From assembly GCF_014596445.1 (NCBI RefSeq), contig NZ_MECL01000067.1:1-44750 (forward strand): a stretch of 44,750 bases of DNA, written 5' to 3'. This DNA is from Streptomyces sp. CBMA29 (GTDB taxonomy: Bacteria > Actinomycetota > Actinomycetes > Streptomycetales > Streptomycetaceae). A program made the translations under genes and the position numbers. A model generated the notes under the pieces. It was not told the origin of the DNA, ran no database searches, and worked only from the letters and a program-made list of their open reading frames with translations. Positions 1 to 8,761 of the stretch are shown here, one piece after another (position 1 is the stretch's first letter; each line of letters begins with the position of its first letter).

Positions 1-152
1 GCGAGCCCGCGATGGCCGCCCTGCGCCAGGTCGGCGCCTCCCCCGCGCTCCTGCGCGGCGCTGTCGCGCTGCGGGCGGGCGTCCTGCTGGCCGCCGCCGT
101 CCCCCTCACGGCCCTGGTCGCCGTACTCACCACCGTCCCGCCGGGCCGGTGA
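1..152 (+). CDS. C-terminal end of a membrane protein, possibly an FtsX-like ABC permease (partial)
   Basis: The reading frame is open from the left edge (first full codon at base 3) and stops with TGA at 150-152, leaving about 49 residues. The visible part has a short basic stretch (LRQVGASPALLRG) followed by a hydrophobic helix of about 20 residues and a short tail ending PPGR. That layout resembles the last cytoplasmic loop and final helix of FtsX/MacB-type permeases, in which a conserved LR-x-x-GAS/T motif precedes the last membrane span. The stop overlaps the start of the next gene by GTGA, so the two are probably coupled. The family assignment rests on one motif and is weak; that it is the end of a membrane protein is reasonably sure. 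Confidence 0.45.
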   Translation, partial: EPAMAALRQVGASPALLRGAVALRAGVLLAAAVPLTALVAVLTTVPPGR

Positions 153-1333
153 GCCGCACCGAGGACTATCGTTCAGGCGTGCCCGCCGACATCCCGCCCG
201 CAGCGCCCGACACTCCCCCAACTCCCGGACGGGACAGGGAAGTTGAGTCACTGGCCGAATTCGACCAGGTCGCCCTGAGCGGTTCCTTCGCCGGATACCG
301 CGTCCAGGCCGTCGACCTGACGGACCGTACGTTCGCGCTCCTGGTCACCGACACCTCGCGGGCCGTCTTCCTCGGCTGCCCGATGGAGCCGCAGGCCCTG
401 GCGCATGTGCGCGCGGGCGGCGCGCTGGTCTTCCCGCCCGTCCCCGGCCTGCCCTTCGACCCGTACCGGGGCACGCTCTACAGCCCCGACGAGCTGTACG
501 CGGGCCTCGACGAGGACGGTGACGAACGGACGCCGGACGCCCGTACCTACGCCTGGGCGCGCTCCGCCGCGGCGGAGCGCGACATACTCGCCTCGATGCT
601 GCGCTCGATCCACGACGACGCCGTGTCCGACGCACTCGACGAACGCCTGCGCGGCCTCAGCGTCGTCGGCGTCATGGGCGGCCACGCCATGGAGCGCGGC
701 TCCGACGCCTACGCGGGCGCCGCTCGGCTCGGCCGCGACCTCGCCAGGGCCGGGCACACCGTCGCCACCGGCGGCGGCCCCGGCGCGATGGAGGCCGCCA
801 ACTTCGGCGCCTACGCCGCGCCCTACGACGACCTGATGCTCCGCAAAGCCCTCGCCGTCCTGGCCCGCGTCCCGTCCTTCGCGCCCTCCGTCGGCGACTG
901 GGCCCGTACCGCCTTCGAGGTCCGCGACCGCTGGCCGGACGGCGGGCCCTCGTACGGGCTGCCCACCTGGTTCTACGGCCACGAGCCGCCGAACGCCTTC
1001 GCCTCCGGCATCGCCAAGTTCTTCGCCAACGCGACCCGCGAGGACGGGCTGCTCTCGCGCTGCACCGGCGGGGTCGTCTTCCTCCCCGGCGCCGCCGGGA
1101 CCGTCCAGGAGATCTTCGACGCCGTCACCCCCAACTACTACTCCTCCCGAGGGGTTCCCGTTCCCCTCGTCCTCGTCGACCGCGCCCACTGGACCACCAC
1201 CCTCCCCGCCTGGCCCCTCCTCACCGCCCTCGCCTCCGGCCGCCCCATGGCCCCCCTCCTCACCCTCGTCGACTCCGTCGCGGAAGTCCCCGCCGCCCTG
1301 GCTCTTCACCAGGACGGCAAGCCGATCTTTTAG
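149..1333 (+). CDS. LOG family Rossmann-fold protein
   Basis: This 394-residue protein carries the LOG/lysine-decarboxylase-like signature GGGPGAMEAAN (residues 208-218) and the second nucleotide-binding motif PGAAGTVQE near residue 315. In known relatives these motifs bind a nucleotide 5'-monophosphate, and the best studied members release cytokinin bases from riboside monophosphates. The N-terminal 150 residues have no motif I recognise, and the protein is much longer than a minimal LOG enzyme (about 190 residues), so the substrate cannot be inferred. The GTG start overlaps the upstream stop by four bases and no strong ribosome binding site is visible, which suggests coupled translation. 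The stop codon lies inside the left arm of a dispersed repeat. It converges with the thiamine transporter operon. Confidence 0.8.
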   Translation: MSRTEDYRSGVPADIPPAAPDTPPTPGRDREVESLAEFDQVALSGSFAGYRVQAVDLTDRTFALLVTDTSRAVFLGCPMEPQALAHVRAGGALVFPPVPGLPFDPYRGTLYSPDELYAGLDEDGDERTPDARTYAWARSAAAERDILASMLRSIHDDAVSDALDERLRGLSVVGVMGGHAMERGSDAYAGAARLGRDLARAGHTVATGGGPGAMEAANFGAYAAPYDDLMLRKALAVLARVPSFAPSVGDWARTAFEVRDRWPDGGPSYGLPTWFYGHEPPNAFASGIAKFFANATREDGLLSRCTGGVVFLPGAAGTVQEIFDAVTPNYYSSRGVPVPLVLVDRAHWTTTLPAWPLLTALASGRPMAPLLTLVDSVAEVPAALALHQDGKPIF

Positions 1334-1491
1334 GGGCGCTGGGGGCACCTCCCGGCCGAAGGCTGGGGGAGGAACTGCGCGCTCAGCCCCCACCGGCCGG
1401 TGGTCCGAGAACCACCGATCTGCCCCACTGGGGCCGGTGGTGACGTGCGGCCATCGTCGTGGCCGGCCGCGCAGTTCCCCACGCCCCTAAA
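1328..1491. repeat. Nested dispersed palindromic repeat between convergent genes
   Basis: The outer arms TTTAGGGGCG (1328-1337) plus GGAACTGCGCG (1371-1381), and CGCGCAGTTCCCC plus ACGCCCCTAAA (1468-1491), are complementary and form a large inverted repeat. The left arm is interrupted by a second palindromic unit at 1341-1371 that begins GGGGGCACCTCCCGG and ends GGCTGGGGGAG. The stop codon of the upstream gene is part of the left arm. From memory, both units are common dispersed intergenic repeats of Streptomyces chromosomes. The structure may also act as a bidirectional terminator. Bases 1492-1538 hold nothing further except the short palindrome GGGGCCGGGCCCC at 1527-1539. Confidence 0.7.
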
Positions 1492-1538
1492 GGACCGGCC
1501 TACCGCCCACGGCAGAGGAACCGTTCGGGGCCGGGCCC

Positions 1539-2600
1539 CTAAGGGCGCTTGGCCTCCTCCGCGAGGAGGACCACCTCTTCGGGGGCGAAGGTCACGGCGA
1601 CCTCGGCACCGACCTCGGGTGCCGCCCGCCAAGGGCACCCGGCTTCGAGGCGCGGTCCCGCCTCCGGCGCCAGGACGAGCGTGATGTGGTCACCACGAAA
1701 CGTGCGGGCGACGACGGTGCAGCGAAGCCCGGACTCGGGCGAGGTGAGGCGGACGCCGGTGGGACGGATGAGGAGGCGACAGGGGCCTTCGGGGGTGCCC
1801 GGAGGGACCGGGACCTTGCCCCACACCGTGTCGGCCTGGTCCCCGGCGACCACCGCGTCAGCGACATTCTCGAAGCCGAGGAAGCGGGCCACGAACGGCG
1901 ACGCCGGCCGCTGCCAGACCTCGAGCGGCGTGCCGGACTGCGCGATGCGCCCGTCGCACATCACCACGACCCGGTCCGCGAGAGCGAACGCCTCGCTCTG
2001 GTCGTGCGTGACGGCCAGGACCGTCGTCCCCAGACGCCGGAAGAGTTCGCGCAGCTCCACGACGAGCCGTTCGCGCAGCGCCCGGTCGAGCTGCCCCAGC
2101 GGCTCGTCGAGCATGAGCAGCCGCGGCTCGGGGGCCAGCGCGCGGGCCAGGGCGACCCGCTGCTGCTCCCCGCCGGAGAGCGTGGCGACGCCGCGCCCGC
2201 CCGCGCCGGGCAGCCCGACGAGGTCGAGCAGTTCGCGTACCCGCTCGTCGCGCCGCTCGCGCGACACCTTGTGCATGCGCGGCCCGAAGGCGACGTTGCC
2301 GCCGACGTCGCGCTGCGGAAAGAGCTGGTGGTCCTGGAACATCAGGCCGACGCCGCGCCGGTGCGCGGGAACGCCCGCCTGGTCGGCGCCGTCGAGCAGC
2401 ACCCGGCCGCCGTCCAGCGGCTGGAGTCCGGCGACGGCCCGCAGCAGCGTGGACTTGCCGCTGCCGCTGGGCCCGAGCACGCACACCGTCTCGCGCGCGG
2501 CCACCTCAAGCGTGACGGCGTCCAGCGCGGCCGGCTCGGACTTCGCACTGAACCGTACGGTCGCGTCCTCGACCCGCAGCAGTGCCCGTGTCGGCGTCAT
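1539..2600 (-). CDS. thiQ: Thiamine-type ABC transporter ATP-binding protein
   Basis: This 353-residue protein has a complete ABC ATPase core: Walker A GPSGSGKST near residue 43, Q-loop FQDHQLF, signature LSGGEQQRVALARAL, Walker B LLMLDEP and the H-loop THDQSEA. A C-terminal TOBE-like beta domain follows from about residue 240. It is expected to power the permease encoded immediately upstream. The ATG start shares one base with the permease stop (TGATG), so translation is coupled. Placement behind a TPP riboswitch, with a thiamine-type binding protein and fused permease, points to uptake of thiamine, its phosphates or a precursor. ThiQ proteins of Proteobacteria are shorter (about 230 residues); the added domain resembles that of iron and putrescine importers. 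Confidence 0.88.
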   Translation of the reverse strand: MTPTRALLRVEDATVRFSAKSEPAALDAVTLEVAARETVCVLGPSGSGKSTLLRAVAGLQPLDGGRVLLDGADQAGVPAHRRGVGLMFQDHQLFPQRDVGGNVAFGPRMHKVSRERRDERVRELLDLVGLPGAGGRGVATLSGGEQQRVALARALAPEPRLLMLDEPLGQLDRALRERLVVELRELFRRLGTTVLAVTHDQSEAFALADRVVVMCDGRIAQSGTPLEVWQRPASPFVARFLGFENVADAVVAGDQADTVWGKVPVPPGTPEGPCRLLIRPTGVRLTSPESGLRCTVVARTFRGDHITLVLAPEAGPRLEAGCPWRAAPEVGAEVAVTFAPEEVVLLAEEAKRP

Positions 2601-4399
2601 CAGAACTCTCCGGGTGAGGGGTCGGCGCCCCGGCCGCGCGGGCGCAGATTCTCCAGCACCAGCAGCGACGCGGCGCAGACCAGCATGAGGATGGTGCTCA
2701 GTGCCATGGCCTGGCCGTACGTGGACGAGCCCGCGCGGCCCAGCAGGCGGGCGACGGCGACCGGGAGGGTGGGGCTGTCGGGGCGGGCGATGAAGACGGT
2801 GGCGCCGAACTCGCCGAGCGACACGGCGAAGGCGAAGCCCGCGGCGACGGCCAGCGCCCGCCCGACGAGCGGGAGTTCCACCTCGCGCCAGACCCGTAGC
2901 GGTGACGCGCCGAGCACCGCGGCGGCCTCCCGGAGCCGGTCGTCCACGGCGCGCAGCACCGGCAGCATGACGCGTACGACGAACGGCACACCGACCAGCG
3001 CCTGGGCGAGCGGCACCAGGATCCAGGAGGACCGCAGGTCGAGCGGCGGCTTGTCGAGGGTGATCAGGAAGCCGAAGCCGACGGTGACGGCGGAGGTGCC
3101 AAGCGGCAGCATCAGCAGCGCGTCGAAACCGCGGACCAGCCGTCCCGCCCTGCGGACCAGGGCCGCGGCGGCCAGCCCGCCGACGGCCAGGGCGATGACG
3201 GTGGCGACGGCGGCGTACCGCAGCGAATTCCAGACCGTCTCCAGCGGGGCGACGGTGAAGGTGCCGCCGCTCTGGCCCGAGCCGACCGAGCCGAGCGAGC
3301 GGTAGAAGGCGAAGCCGTAGCCGTCGGGGCCGTCAAGCGAGCGGGCGACGAGCACGCCGAGCGGCAGCAGGATCAGCAGCGCGATGACAGCGAGCACCCC
3401 GGCGAGCAGCGTCCGCTCCCCCCTGCCGCGCGGCCGGTGCGCGGTGGTGGCCGCGTCGACCAGCCGCAGCGTGGACTCCCGGCGGCGTACGGTCCAGGCG
3501 TGCACGGCGAGGATCGCGGCGACGGCGGCGAATTGCAGCAGGGTCAGCACGGCGGCGGTCGGCAGGTCGAGGAGCTCCGCGGTCTGCCGGTAGATCTCCA
3601 CTTCGAGGGTGGAGTACAGGGGGCCGCCGAGGATCTGGATCACGCCGAAGGAGGTGAAGGTGAACAGGAACACCATCAGCGCGGCGGCGGCCACCGAGGG
3701 GCCGAGCGCGGGCAGCGTGACCCGCCGCCAGGCGGCGAGCCGGCTCGCGCCGAGCATCCGCGCGGCCTCTTCCTGGCGCGGGTCGAGCTGCGCCCACAGG
3801 CCGCCGACGGTGCGGACGACCACCGCGTAGTTGAAGAAGACGTGCGCGATGAGGATCGCCCACACGGTGGTGTCCAGGCGGACGCCCCACAGCGAGTCGG
3901 TGAAGCCGCCGCGGCCGAGCAGCGCGAGGAAGGCCGAGCCGACGACCACGGTCGGCAGCACGAAGGGCACGGTGACGACGGCCCGCAGCAGCCGCTTGCC
4001 GGGGAAGTCGAGCCGCGCGAAGACGTACGCGCCGGGCAGGGCGACGGCCAGGGTCAGCGCGGTGGACGCGGCGGCCTGCCAGCAGGTGAACCACAGCACG
4101 TGCCGGACGGAGCCGTCGCCGAGGACGTCGCCGATCCGGCCGAGCTGCCACCGCCCGCCCTGGTGCAGGCCGCGGCCGACGATGGAGAGCACGGGGTAGG
4201 CGAAGAACACCCCGAAGAAGGCGGCGGGCACGGCCATCAGGGCGAGCCGGATCGCGGTGCCGCGACCGGGTACGAGCGACCGGCCCTTGCCGCGTACCGC
4301 CGGTGCCGTGCCGGTCGTGTCCGCTGTGCCGAGCCTGTCCGCCGTATCGGGCGGGTCCGTCGTGTCGGTCGTGTCCGCTGTATCGGCCCCGGGCCTCAC
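2600..4399 (-). CDS. thiP: Thiamine-type ABC transporter permease, two fused permease domains
   Basis: The protein is 599 residues with two homologous permease halves. Each half has an EAA loop: EAARMLGASRLAAWRRVTLP in the first and EAAAVLGASPLRVWREVELP in the second. The late segment SLGEFGATVFIARPD is typical of ThiP and related Fe3+/thiamine permeases. I place the start at GTG 4399, which overlaps the stop of the binding protein by four bases (GTGA); the frame is open further upstream only because it runs antisense-free through the neighbouring gene. Residues 5-30 are an unusual Thr/Asp/Ala-rich stretch encoded by imperfect 9-bp repeats, before the first membrane span. It forms the channel of the importer, in the cytoplasmic membrane. 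Confidence 0.88.
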   Translation of the reverse strand: MRPGADTADTTDTTDPPDTADRLGTADTTGTAPAVRGKGRSLVPGRGTAIRLALMAVPAAFFGVFFAYPVLSIVGRGLHQGGRWQLGRIGDVLGDGSVRHVLWFTCWQAAASTALTLAVALPGAYVFARLDFPGKRLLRAVVTVPFVLPTVVVGSAFLALLGRGGFTDSLWGVRLDTTVWAILIAHVFFNYAVVVRTVGGLWAQLDPRQEEAARMLGASRLAAWRRVTLPALGPSVAAAALMVFLFTFTSFGVIQILGGPLYSTLEVEIYRQTAELLDLPTAAVLTLLQFAAVAAILAVHAWTVRRRESTLRLVDAATTAHRPRGRGERTLLAGVLAVIALLILLPLGVLVARSLDGPDGYGFAFYRSLGSVGSGQSGGTFTVAPLETVWNSLRYAAVATVIALAVGGLAAAALVRRAGRLVRGFDALLMLPLGTSAVTVGFGFLITLDKPPLDLRSSWILVPLAQALVGVPFVVRVMLPVLRAVDDRLREAAAVLGASPLRVWREVELPLVGRALAVAAGFAFAVSLGEFGATVFIARPDSPTLPVAVARLLGRAGSSTYGQAMALSTILMLVCAASLLVLENLRPRGRGADPSPGEF

Positions 4400-5508
4400 T
4401 TGAGGACGATCGACGACCATGCCTTGACCCACTCGTCGCGCTTGGCGGCGATCTTGTCGGGCGCCAGCGTCTTCGGGTCGGTGATCTTCGCGCCGTACGT
4501 GGTGAACACGTCGGGCTCGGTGGCGTCCTTGCGCACCGGGTCGACGTACATCTGGAGAGGCATGTCCTCCTGGAAGGTCCTGCTCAGCAGGAAGTCGATC
4601 AGCGCCTGGCCGCCCGCGGTGTTCTTCGCGCCGTGCAGCAGTCCGGCAAATTCGATCTGCCGGAAGCAGGTGCCGGTGGAGACCCCGGTCGGGGACTGGG
4701 CGGGCGCGGGGGTGACGCCGACGACCTCGGCGGGCGGGCTGGACGCGTACGACACGACCAGCGGCTTGTCGCCCTTGGCCTTCTTGCCTGCCGAGGAGCC
4801 GGAGAAGCGGTCGTTGTACGCCTGCTCCCAGCCGTCCACGACCTCGACGCCGTTGGCCTTGAGCTTCTTCCAGTACGACTGCCAGTCGGCGTCCCCGTAG
4901 GCGGCGGCGCTGCCGAGCAGGAAGGCCAGACCGGGCGAGGACGTCGCGGCGTTCTCGGTGACCAGCAGGTTCTTGTACTCCGGCTTGACCAGGTCCGCGA
5001 AGGTGGCGGGCGGGTCCAGCTTGTGCGCGGTGAAGTACGCCCGGTCGTAGTTGACGCACACGTCACCGGAGTCGATGGGCGTCACCCGGTGCTTCGCCGC
5101 GTCGAGTTGGAGGTCGGCGGGCACCTGGTCGAGGCCCTTGGCCGCGTACGGGGTGAACAGGCCGTTGTCGAGCGCGCGGGACAGCAGGGTGTTGTCGACG
5201 CCGAAGAAGACGTCGCCCTGCGGGTGGTCCTTGGTGAGGATCGCCTGGTTGACGGCCGCGCCCGCGTCTCCGCCGCGCAGCACCTTGACCGTGTAGCCGG
5301 TCTCCTTGGTGAAGTCCTTGAGCACGGCGTCGGACGCCGCGAAGGAGTCGTGGCTGACCAGCGTCACGGTCTTGGACGTGCTGCCGCCGCTCGTTTTGGT
5401 GCCGCCCGAGGCGCTGTCGCCCGAGTCGCTGCCGCACGCGGCGAGCGCGGTGGCGCCGACCGTGGCCAGGACGAGCGCGCCGACGGCACGCCGACGGATG
5501 GTGTTCAT
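4396..5508 (-). CDS. thiB: Thiamine-type ABC transporter substrate-binding lipoprotein
   Basis: The 370-residue product starts with a basic n-region, a hydrophobic core and the lipobox LAAC with the modified cysteine at residue 25, so it is expected to be a lipoprotein on the outer face of the membrane. After a Ser/Gly/Thr-rich linker the mature part begins VTLVSHDSFAASDAVLKDF, which matches the start of ThiB/TbpA-family periplasmic binding proteins. The GGDAG, DVFFGVDNTLLSRAL and DSGDVCVNYD segments also fit that family. The ATG at 5508 is chosen because a GGGAG ribosome binding site lies seven bases upstream, at the end of the TPP riboswitch. It is the first gene of a three-gene operon with tight overlaps. 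Confidence 0.9.
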   Translation of the reverse strand: MNTIRRRAVGALVLATVGATALAACGSDSGDSASGGTKTSGGSTSKTVTLVSHDSFAASDAVLKDFTKETGYTVKVLRGGDAGAAVNQAILTKDHPQGDVFFGVDNTLLSRALDNGLFTPYAAKGLDQVPADLQLDAAKHRVTPIDSGDVCVNYDRAYFTAHKLDPPATFADLVKPEYKNLLVTENAATSSPGLAFLLGSAAAYGDADWQSYWKKLKANGVEVVDGWEQAYNDRFSGSSAGKKAKGDKPLVVSYASSPPAEVVGVTPAPAQSPTGVSTGTCFRQIEFAGLLHGAKNTAGGQALIDFLLSRTFQEDMPLQMYVDPVRKDATEPDVFTTYGAKITDPKTLAPDKIAAKRDEWVKAWSSIVLK

Positions 5509-5513
5509 GTGCA

Positions 5514-5604
5514 GACTCCCTACGCCGGTATGACCCGGATCAGGTCCGAGGGTCTGCGGTCTCGTGGGCCGCACTCTCAGCGCCGTCTCAGGCGCTCCCC
5601 TGTC
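5514..5604 (-). ncRNA. TPP (thiamine pyrophosphate) riboswitch
   Basis: Read on the minus strand, the leader has the conserved TPP aptamer elements in order: GGGGAGC, GGCGCTGAGAGTGCGG with the CTGAGA core, ACCTGATCCGGGTCATACC, and GGCGTAGGGAG. The last element is both the 3' edge of the aptamer and the ribosome binding site of the binding-protein gene, seven bases before its ATG. That arrangement predicts that bound TPP hides the ribosome binding site and turns the importer off when thiamine pyrophosphate is plentiful. Confidence 0.95.
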
Positions 5605-5715
5605 GGAATGTTCACTTGTACGTACTTGTGTGATTGCACGAGCACGATAGCAGCAGGTGCGAAAGGGCTGGTCAGCGCCTGACCCTCAGGGCCCGGCCTG
5701 TGAGCGCCTGGCGCT

Positions 5716-6822
5716 TCAGCGCTCCGAGGCCGCGAGCTGGCCGCACGCCCCGTCGATCTCCTGGCCGCGGGTGTCCCGTACGGTCACGGGCACGCCGTGG
5801 GATTCGAGCGCGGCGACGAACGCCCGCTCGTCCTGCGGCCGGGAGGCCGTCCACTTGGAGCCGGGCGTGGGGTTGAGCGGGATCAGATTGACGTGCACCC
5901 GGTGGTTCTTCAGCATCCGGCCGAGCCGGTCCGCGCGCCACGCCTGGTCGTTGATGTCCCGGATCAGCGCGTACTCGATGGAGATCCGGCGGCCGGAGAC
6001 CTCGGCGTAGTGCCAGGCCGCGTCCAGCACCTCGCGGACCTTCCAGCGGGTGTTGACCGGCACCAGGGTGTCGCGCAGCTCGTCGTCGGGCGCGTGCAGC
6101 GAGACCGCGAGGCGGCACTTCAGCCCCTCGTCGGCGAACCGGTGGATGGCCGGGACCAGGCCGACCGTGGAGACGGTGATGCCGCGCTGCGACAGGCCGA
6201 GGCCGTCCGGCTCGGGGTCGGTGAGGCGGCGGATCGCGCCGATCACGCGGTTGTAGTTGGCCAGCGGCTCGCCCATCCCCATGAAGACGATGTTCGACAG
6301 CCGTGCGGGCCCCCCGGGCACCTCGCCGTCGCGCAGGCTCTTCATGCCCGCGACGATCTGGTGCACGATCTCGGCGGTGGACAGATTCCGGTCGAGACCG
6401 GCCTGCCCGGTCGCGCAGAACGGGCAGTTCATGCCGCAGCCCGCCTGCGAGGAGACGCACATCGTGACCCGGTCCGGATACCGCATCAGCACCGACTCGA
6501 CGAGCGTCCCGTCGAACAGCTTCCACAGCGTCTTACGGGTGTCCCCGTCGTCGCACGACGCGTGCCGCAGCACCGTCATCAGCTCCGGCAGCAGATCCTC
6601 CGCCAGCTTCCCCCGCGCCGCGGCCGGGATGTCCGTCCACGCCGCCGGATCGTCGGCGTACCGCGCGAAGTAGTGCTGCGACAGTTGCTTCGCCCGGAAC
6701 GGCTTCTCCCCGAGCGCGGCCACCGCCTCCCGCCGCTCGGCGGGAGTGAGGTCGGCAAGGTGCCGCGGCGGCTTCTTGGCCCCACGCGGCGCGGCAAAAG
6801 TGAGTTCTCCGGGTACAGGCAT
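5716..6822 (-). CDS. rlmN: Dual-specificity 23S rRNA/tRNA adenine-C2 methyltransferase RlmN
   Basis: The 368-residue protein is a radical SAM enzyme with the RlmN cluster motif CGMNCPFC (Cys129, Cys133, Cys136). The [10 protein letters not shown] segment fits the SAM-binding region, and a C-terminal cysteine in GACGQL (about residue 360) would carry the methylene intermediate. Known RlmN enzymes methylate C2 of A2503 in 23S rRNA and A37 in some tRNAs. The length is typical. The ATG at 6822 has no clear ribosome binding site. The gene follows cdsA by 86 bases on the same strand. Confidence 0.95.
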   Translation of the reverse strand: MPVPGELTFAAPRGAKKPPRHLADLTPAERREAVAALGEKPFRAKQLSQHYFARYADDPAAWTDIPAAARGKLAEDLLPELMTVLRHASCDDGDTRKTLWKLFDGTLVESVLMRYPDRVTMCVSSQAGCGMNCPFCATGQAGLDRNLSTAEIVHQIVAGMKSLRDGEVPGGPARLSNIVFMGMGEPLANYNRVIGAIRRLTDPEPDGLGLSQRGITVSTVGLVPAIHRFADEGLKCRLAVSLHAPDDELRDTLVPVNTRWKVREVLDAAWHYAEVSGRRISIEYALIRDINDQAWRADRLGRMLKNHRVHVNLIPLNPTPGSKWTASRPQDERAFVAALESHGVPVTVRDTRGQEIDGACGQLAASER

Positions 6823-6908
6823 GATCTGACAAGTGTCGCAGATCGAAACGGGTCGGCTGGTCGCCCGCTGGTCGGGGGCCGTCCTTCGGCCGGGCGGAGC
6901 CCTCGGGG

Positions 6909-7934
6909 TCAGCCGGTGCCGACGAAGACGGTCAGGAGGAGCCAGACGACGGGGGCGGTGGGCAGGAGGGAGTCGAGGCGGTCCATGATGCCGCCGTGGC
7001 CCGGGAGGAGGGTGCCCATGTCCTTGATGCCGAGGTCACGCTTGATCATGGATTCGCCGAGGTCGCCGAGGGTGGCGCTGACGGCGGCGGCGAGGCCGAG
7101 GAGGAGGCCCTGCCACCAGCGGCCGTCGTCGATGACGTACTGCATGAGCAGGGCGCCCGCGACCATGGCGAAGGAGATCGCGCCGAGCAGGCCCTCGCGG
7201 GTCTTGCCGGGGCTGATGCGGGGCGCGAGCCTGTGCTTGCCGAAGCGCCAGCCGACCGCGTAGGCGCCGGTGTCGCTGATCACGGTGAGCAGCAGGAAGA
7301 CCAGGACGCGGCGCGGGCCGTCGTCGGCGGCGAGCATCATGACCACGAAGGTGGCCAGGAAGGGCACGTAGAAGGCGGCGAAGACGCCGGCGGTGACGTC
7401 GCGCAGATAGTTCTCGGGCGGCTCCGTCATGCGCCACACGAGGATGGCGAGCGCGGTGAGGGCCATCGCCACCCAGGCGCCGTCCGCACCGCGCAGATAC
7501 CCGGCGATGATCATCGCCGTACCGCCGGCCGCGATCGGGATCAGCGGGGCACGGATGCCCTTGCGTTCCGCCAGACGCGAGGTGAGCTCCCAGACGCCGA
7601 CGGCCGCGGCGGCGACCACGACGCCGACGAACACCGCCTTCACGATGAAGAGCGAGGCGACGATGACCGCGCCGAGGCCGAGACCGACCCCTATCGCCGC
7701 GCGCAGATTCCGCCCTGCGGACTTCTTCGCGGGGGGCTGCGGCGGCGGTGTCGGCTCCGGGGCGGTGGGCATAGGAGGAGTCTTCCTGCCGCGCCCGGAA
7801 TCGTGTGCGGAACCCGCCGGATAGATGATCGTGTCATCCACAGTCGAGCCGTCGGCCGCGCCGTTCGTCACCGTGTCCTCGGGCGCTCCCCAGTGACCGG
7901 CGCGTGGCGAAGCGCCCCAGGAAGAGTCGTTCAC
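6909..7934 (-). CDS. cdsA: Phosphatidate cytidylyltransferase CdsA
   Basis: This enzyme makes CDP-diacylglycerol from phosphatidate and CTP, the precursor of all membrane phospholipids. The family signature is seen near the C-terminus as [20 protein letters not shown] followed by GIMDR, together with [15 protein letters not shown]. About eight hydrophobic segments follow a long Pro/Gly-rich hydrophilic N-terminus of roughly 95 residues, a usual feature in Streptomyces. I start it at GTG 7934 (341 residues) because GAGG lies nine bases upstream; the frame is open 20 codons further. It is transcribed in the order frr, cdsA, rlmN. A 16-base perfect palindrome (CGGGCCCGCGGGCCCG) at 8038-8053 lies between frr and cdsA. 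Confidence 0.95.
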   Translation of the reverse strand: MNDSSWGASPRAGHWGAPEDTVTNGAADGSTVDDTIIYPAGSAHDSGRGRKTPPMPTAPEPTPPPQPPAKKSAGRNLRAAIGVGLGLGAVIVASLFIVKAVFVGVVVAAAAVGVWELTSRLAERKGIRAPLIPIAAGGTAMIIAGYLRGADGAWVAMALTALAILVWRMTEPPENYLRDVTAGVFAAFYVPFLATFVVMMLAADDGPRRVLVFLLLTVISDTGAYAVGWRFGKHRLAPRISPGKTREGLLGAISFAMVAGALLMQYVIDDGRWWQGLLLGLAAAVSATLGDLGESMIKRDLGIKDMGTLLPGHGGIMDRLDSLLPTAPVVWLLLTVFVGTG

Positions 7935-8058
7935 TGAGCTTCGCCTCGCGTCGTCGTGTGTCGGCCGGGAAGGGCTGAGGGCGGGATCGTGCATACGGTC
8001 GTACTGCTGGTGTCCGGACGGAGCGAGAGCTCCGGGGCGGGCCCGCGGGCCCGGCCGG

Positions 8059-8616
8059 TCAGACCTCCAGCAGCTCGGCTTCCTTGTGCTTGAGCAGCTC
8101 GTCGACCTGGGCGACGTACTTCGACGTCGTGTCGTCCAGCTCCTTCTCCGCGCGGCGCACCTCGTCCTCGCCCGACTCGCCGTCCTTGACGAGCTTGTCG
8201 AGGGTCTCCTTGGCCTTGCGGCGGACGCTGCGGATCGAGATCTTGGCGTCCTCGCCCTTGGTCTTGGCGACCTTGATGTACTCCCGGCGCCGCTCCTCGG
8301 TGAGCTGCGGGAACGCCACCCGGATGATCCGGCCGTCGTTGCTCGGGTTGACGCCGAGGTCGGAGTTGCGGATCGCCTCCTCGATGTTGCGCAGGCTGCT
8401 GCTGTCGAAGGGGGTGATCACCGCCATCCGCGGCTCGGGCACCGCGAACGAGGCGAGCTGGTTGATCGGGGTGGGCGCGCCGTAGTACTCGGCCACGATC
8501 TTGTTGAACATCGCGGGGTGCGCCCGGCCGGTGCGGATCGCCGCGAAGTCCTCCTTGGCGACGACGACGGCCTTCTCCATCTTCTCCTCGGCCTCGAGGA
8601 GGGTCTCTTCAATCAC
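8059..8616 (-). CDS. frr: Ribosome recycling factor
   Basis: The 185-residue protein splits post-termination ribosomes together with EF-G. It shows the family pattern [14 protein letters not shown], the [14 protein letters not shown] stretch, and the C-terminal helix [11 protein letters not shown] choose GTG 8616 rather than the ATG immediately before it, because AGGAG then sits six bases upstream and the length equals the family norm. The order pyrH then frr is conserved across many bacteria and is seen here with a 145-base spacer. Confidence 0.95.
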   Translation of the reverse strand: MIEETLLEAEEKMEKAVVVAKEDFAAIRTGRAHPAMFNKIVAEYYGAPTPINQLASFAVPEPRMAVITPFDSSSLRNIEEAIRNSDLGVNPSNDGRIIRVAFPQLTEERRREYIKVAKTKGEDAKISIRSVRRKAKETLDKLVKDGESGEDEVRRAEKELDDTTSKYVAQVDELLKHKEAELLEV

Positions 8617-8761
8617 CATGTGCTCCTGGTATTCAGAAGGCGGAGCCTGACGGTCGGGCCCCTGCGCGCGTCTTTCCTGCACGGTGTCCGACCGGCAGCC
8701 TGTTGTCCATCCCCGTACCGGGCGAACCGGGACGTGTCACCACCCGGCGCTCGGGCGGTCA

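Noticed and set aside
248..1393. Long antisense frame of 381 codons opposite the LOG gene
   Set aside because: It has the Gly/Ala/Arg-rich composition of a GC-rich shadow frame and no domain; the plus-strand gene has clear motifs.
4400..5059. N-terminal extension of the permease frame
   Set aside because: It is the out-of-frame shadow of the binding-protein gene; the GTGA overlap at 4399 gives a natural start.
8617..8619. ATG as the frr start
   Set aside because: The ribosome binding site would be only three bases away; the adjoining GTG gives normal spacing and family length.
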